DNA from: Thalassotalea sediminis
GTDB lineage: Bacteria > Pseudomonadota > Gammaproteobacteria > Enterobacterales > Alteromonadaceae
Direction of reading: 5' to 3'
DNA: 64,000 bases
Assembly (NCBI RefSeq): GCF_030295915.1
Contig: NZ_AP027361.1
Span: 1,674,001-1,738,000, forward strand
Shown here: positions 61,531-64,000 of the stretch, piece after piece
How positions within the stretch are numbered: position 1 is the stretch's first letter
Layout of the letters: each line of letters starts with the position of its first letter
Translations under genes and position numbers: made by a program
Notes under the pieces: model-generated
What the model saw: the letters and a program-made list of their open reading frames with translations, nothing else
Databases searched by the model: none
Told to the model about the DNA's origin: nothing

Positions 61531-62865
61531 TTAGCGCATTTTGGGCAAAGAAATGGTTGCCATTGCGCCTGTTTGCTGTGTCCTATTTGTTAATGTTAAA
61601 TCCCCACCATGGTTGAACATTATTTGACGGCATAGCACTAAACCAATACCACTACCTTGTTTTTTAGTTGTATAAAAGGGCACAAAAAGGTTGTCTGGGT
61701 TTTTGATACCATCACCGTTATCGCAAATCATAATTTGAATAAATTCACCGCTTGCCTGCCAACTAATCTCTATCTGACATGTTGTTGTGTTTGAGCATGC
61801 TTGTACAGCATTTGTTATTAGGTTGACTAAAACTTGAGATAATTGGTTGCTATCAGCAAAAACGTCGATGTTTTGCGGTGTAACAATCTTTATTTTCGCG
61901 TCAGTAAAAAAGTTACCTTGATCTTGAATAAATTCGCGCAAAGAAAAGAGTGTTTTTTGAGGCTCAGGAAGCCGGGTAAGTGATTGATATTCTCTAATGA
62001 AGCCGTTTAACGTTAATGCTCGCTCGGTCATAATACGTAAACCACCAGTTAGGTCTTGCTTGGTTTCATTTTCTAAATCAGCAGTAGTTACTATTTGCGA
62101 TAATGACTCTCCAATAGACGCTATTGGTGCTAGCGAATTATTAATTTCATGGCTGAGCACGCGTAACAATCGTTGCCATGCTACACGTTCTTCATTTTGC
62201 AATAATTTTTGCACATCGTTGAGAAATAATAAGGTATAGGTTTTGCCATAAAGTCGATAACTATCTGTTTGTAAATAGACACGTTTTTGGCCTCTATCTG
62301 TGGTTAAATTAACTACTTGTTGTAACGGCTGAGCGAGTAACGTTTTGTCAATTCCCAAACTTCTCAATGGCATGCCTATCATGTCGTCTTGTAATGAAAA
62401 CAGTTGCTTGGCTTTCGGGTTTAGCAGGGTAACAACGGCATGGTCGTCTAAACAAATCACCGCGACATTAATATGTTCTAATACTTTTGCCATCGCGATG
62501 TGGTGTTCTTTCGATACCAACCGCTGTTCTGCTAATTGCAGCGCTGCGGTATTTATCACGTTATTAAGTTCAGCTAATGCGCCAGTGTTAACTGATGAAC
62601 TGGGCCGCATTGTGGTATCACCTGTAATAAGGGCTTCAACGACATTGGTGGTTGTTCTTAATTGATTACGTATACGTCGCCATACCAGTAAGTTACCGAT
62701 TGCGATAAACGAAACAGTAAACACGACAATAATAATTTTTAAATACAATGATATAGCGCTAAAGCTCAGTAAAATGAACAGTAATGCACAGGGAATAAGA
62801 GAAATGAATAAACTTTGCTGAGCAAGTTTATTTTCAAACGATAAGGCAGTTGGTTTATGAGTCAT
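61531..62865 (-). CDS. Membrane sensor histidine kinase (PAS, NtrY-like)
   Basis: 444 residues. Two N-terminal membrane helices (about 18-35 and 38-60), a HAMP-like linker, a PAS domain (INVAVICLDDHAVVTLLNPK), then HisKA with H-box LRVLSHEINNSLAPI and an HATPase domain with VLVNLITNAVQA (N-box), CDNGDG and GSGIGL. The ATG shares one base with the TAA of the upstream regulator gene, so kinase and regulator are co-translated. Confidence 0.9.
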   Translation of the reverse strand: MTHKPTALSFENKLAQQSLFISLIPCALLFILLSFSAISLYLKIIIVVFTVSFIAIGNLLVWRRIRNQLRTTTNVVEALITGDTTMRPSSSVNTGALAELNNVINTAALQLAEQRLVSKEHHIAMAKVLEHINVAVICLDDHAVVTLLNPKAKQLFSLQDDMIGMPLRSLGIDKTLLAQPLQQVVNLTTDRGQKRVYLQTDSYRLYGKTYTLLFLNDVQKLLQNEERVAWQRLLRVLSHEINNSLAPIASIGESLSQIVTTADLENETKQDLTGGLRIMTERALTLNGFIREYQSLTRLPEPQKTLFSLREFIQDQGNFFTDAKIKIVTPQNIDVFADSNQLSQVLVNLITNAVQACSNTTTCQIEISWQASGEFIQIMICDNGDGIKNPDNLFVPFYTTKKQGSGIGLVLCRQIMFNHGGDLTLTNRTQQTGAMATISLPKMR

Positions 62866-64000
62866 TATTCAGTGTTTAGTTGATACTTTTCAAGTCGACG
62901 ATAGTACGAACTACGAGATAATCCAAGAGACTTTGCAGTATTATGTGGATCATTTTTAAAGCGTTGTAAGCGCTCGATAATTATTTGCTTTTCTATGTCT
63001 GCTAATGTTTGCTCGTGAAGGTGTTGACTAACAGGCGTAGCCGTTATAGGTAAGTTTAAATCTTTCACTTGAATATTATCTTGAGTCGATAAAAATAAGG
63101 CACGCTCAATAGTATGGCTAAGCTCTCTAATGTTACCTGGCCAATGATAAAATGTGATGGCTTGACTCGCTTCTTGGCTTAATGCTTTTGCCGGTATACG
63201 GTATTTTTGGCAAAATACGTTTATAAAATATTCTGCCAGTGGCAGTATATCTTCTACGCGCTCTTTTAACGCGGGAATACGTATTTCTACGGTATTTAAT
63301 CGGTATAGTAAGTCTTGTCTAAATTGTTGATTCGCCACTAATTCATCGAGGTTTGCATTGGTAGCCGAAACAACCCGTACGTCAGCGTCAATGGTAATAT
63401 GGCTTCCAACACGCTCAAATTTTTGTTCTTCTAAAATATGTAACAATTTAGCTTGCTGATTTAAGTTTATATTGGCAATTTCGTCTAAAAATAGTGTCCC
63501 TTGCGAGGCAAGCTCAAAACGACCAATGCGATCTTCTTTGGCATCAGTGAAAGCGCCTTTAATATGACCGAACATTTCACTTTCGAATAGTGATTCGGTG
63601 ACTGCCCCCATATTAACGGAAATAAAGCTATTATGTTGTCGCTCAGAATGTTGATGAAGGTAACGGGCGAGCATTGATTTACCCGTACCATTTTCGCCAG
63701 TAAAAAGTACATTCATGTTACTTAACGCAATGCGCTGGATTTGTTCAAGCACTTCGCGCATTAATGCCGAGTGTGCGATAACATTTTGATTTTTTTCACG
63801 GCTAAGTAACGCGTTTTCTTGCGCGAGTTTTTCATTACTACGTAAGGTATCAACATGTGCTATTTGTTGTCTTACTTTGTTAAGCAGTTGTGCATTTCGC
63901 CATGGCTTTTCAATAAAGTCACTTGCGCCGAGTTTCATCATTTCTACAGCAATATCAACGCTACTGTATCCTGTCATTGCAATGATCGGTACATGACTAT
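62865..64000 (-). CDS. Sigma-54-type response regulator, 5' end outside window
   Basis: Open to the right edge. The visible part starts within the receiver domain (VPIIAMTGYSSVDIA, KPW), then an AAA+ domain with Walker A GENGTGKS, GAFTDA in place of GAFTGA, Walker B GTLFLDE, and a Fis-type HTH (NTAKSLGLSRSSYYRRLEKY). The GAFTDA variant alters the loop that contacts sigma-54. Operon with the histidine kinase. Confidence 0.9.
   Translation of the reverse strand, partial: SHVPIIAMTGYSSVDIAVEMMKLGASDFIEKPWRNAQLLNKVRQQIAHVDTLRSNEKLAQENALLSREKNQNVIAHSALMREVLEQIQRIALSNMNVLFTGENGTGKSMLARYLHQHSERQHNSFISVNMGAVTESLFESEMFGHIKGAFTDAKEDRIGRFELASQGTLFLDEIANINLNQQAKLLHILEEQKFERVGSHITIDADVRVVSATNANLDELVANQQFRQDLLYRLNTVEIRIPALKERVEDILPLAEYFINVFCQKYRIPAKALSQEASQAITFYHWPGNIRELSHTIERALFLSTQDNIQVKDLNLPITATPVSQHLHEQTLADIEKQIIIERLQRFKNDPHNTAKSLGLSRSSYYRRLEKYQLNTE

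Overview
The window is a stretch of an AT-rich gammaproteobacterial chromosome. The gene complement (purB-hflD-mnmA, rcsF next to trmO, divergent ppsR/ppsA, sbcDC, roxA, ydiJ, leucine-type dehydrogenase, DUF2947 and DUF4826 proteins) points to a marine member of the Alteromonadales, probably Colwelliaceae-like (Thalassotalea/Colwellia). The genus is inference; no rRNA or tRNA gene is present to test it.

1-5.0 kb is ordinary core genome: the end of an FtsX-type ABC permease, an AI-2E-family permease, a DUF2947 protein, a ComEA-like helix-hairpin-helix protein, methylglyoxal synthase and a zinc-free MDR oxidoreductase.

5.2-19.1 kb is an integron gene-cassette array with all genes on the + strand, separated by about 20 attC sites. 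No integrase gene and no convincing attI lie in the window, so as seen here it is a CALIN-type array (attC cluster lacking an integrase) or the distal part of a larger integron. The polarity of the attC sites would put attI to the left. Most cassettes encode short, unrecognised proteins with one to five membrane segments; recognisable ones are a formyltransferase, an XRE-2TM regulator, a CPXCG cysteine-rich protein, a DUF6289-like secreted peptide and a YoaK/DUF1275 protein. One attC is split by an IS110-family (IS1111-group) element whose long non-coding right end is a candidate bridge RNA. A 269-bp MITE sits between two cassettes.

19.1-27.8 kb continues as an accessory zone of single + strand genes (two methyltransferases, NTF2-like, class C beta-lactamase-like hydrolase, GNAT, CHMI, small membrane proteins, a frameshifted gene). 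Degenerate or collapsed attC remnants can still be recognised in it up to about 27.23 kb, so it looks like the fossil end of the same array.

27.9-64 kb is again core-like: ybaK, sbcD-sbcC, a wHTH-nSTAND1-TM-TPR signalling protein divergent from a beta-propeller-like protein, two EamA transporters, slyD, an amidohydrolase preceded by duplicated leader sequence and a decayed REP/RAYT-like element, trmO-rcsF, DAHP synthase, ppsR/ppsA, two periplasmic binding proteins, ydiJ, an amino-acid dehydrogenase, roxA, purB-hflD-mnmA, nudJ-rluE, and a two-component system whose regulator runs off the right edge.
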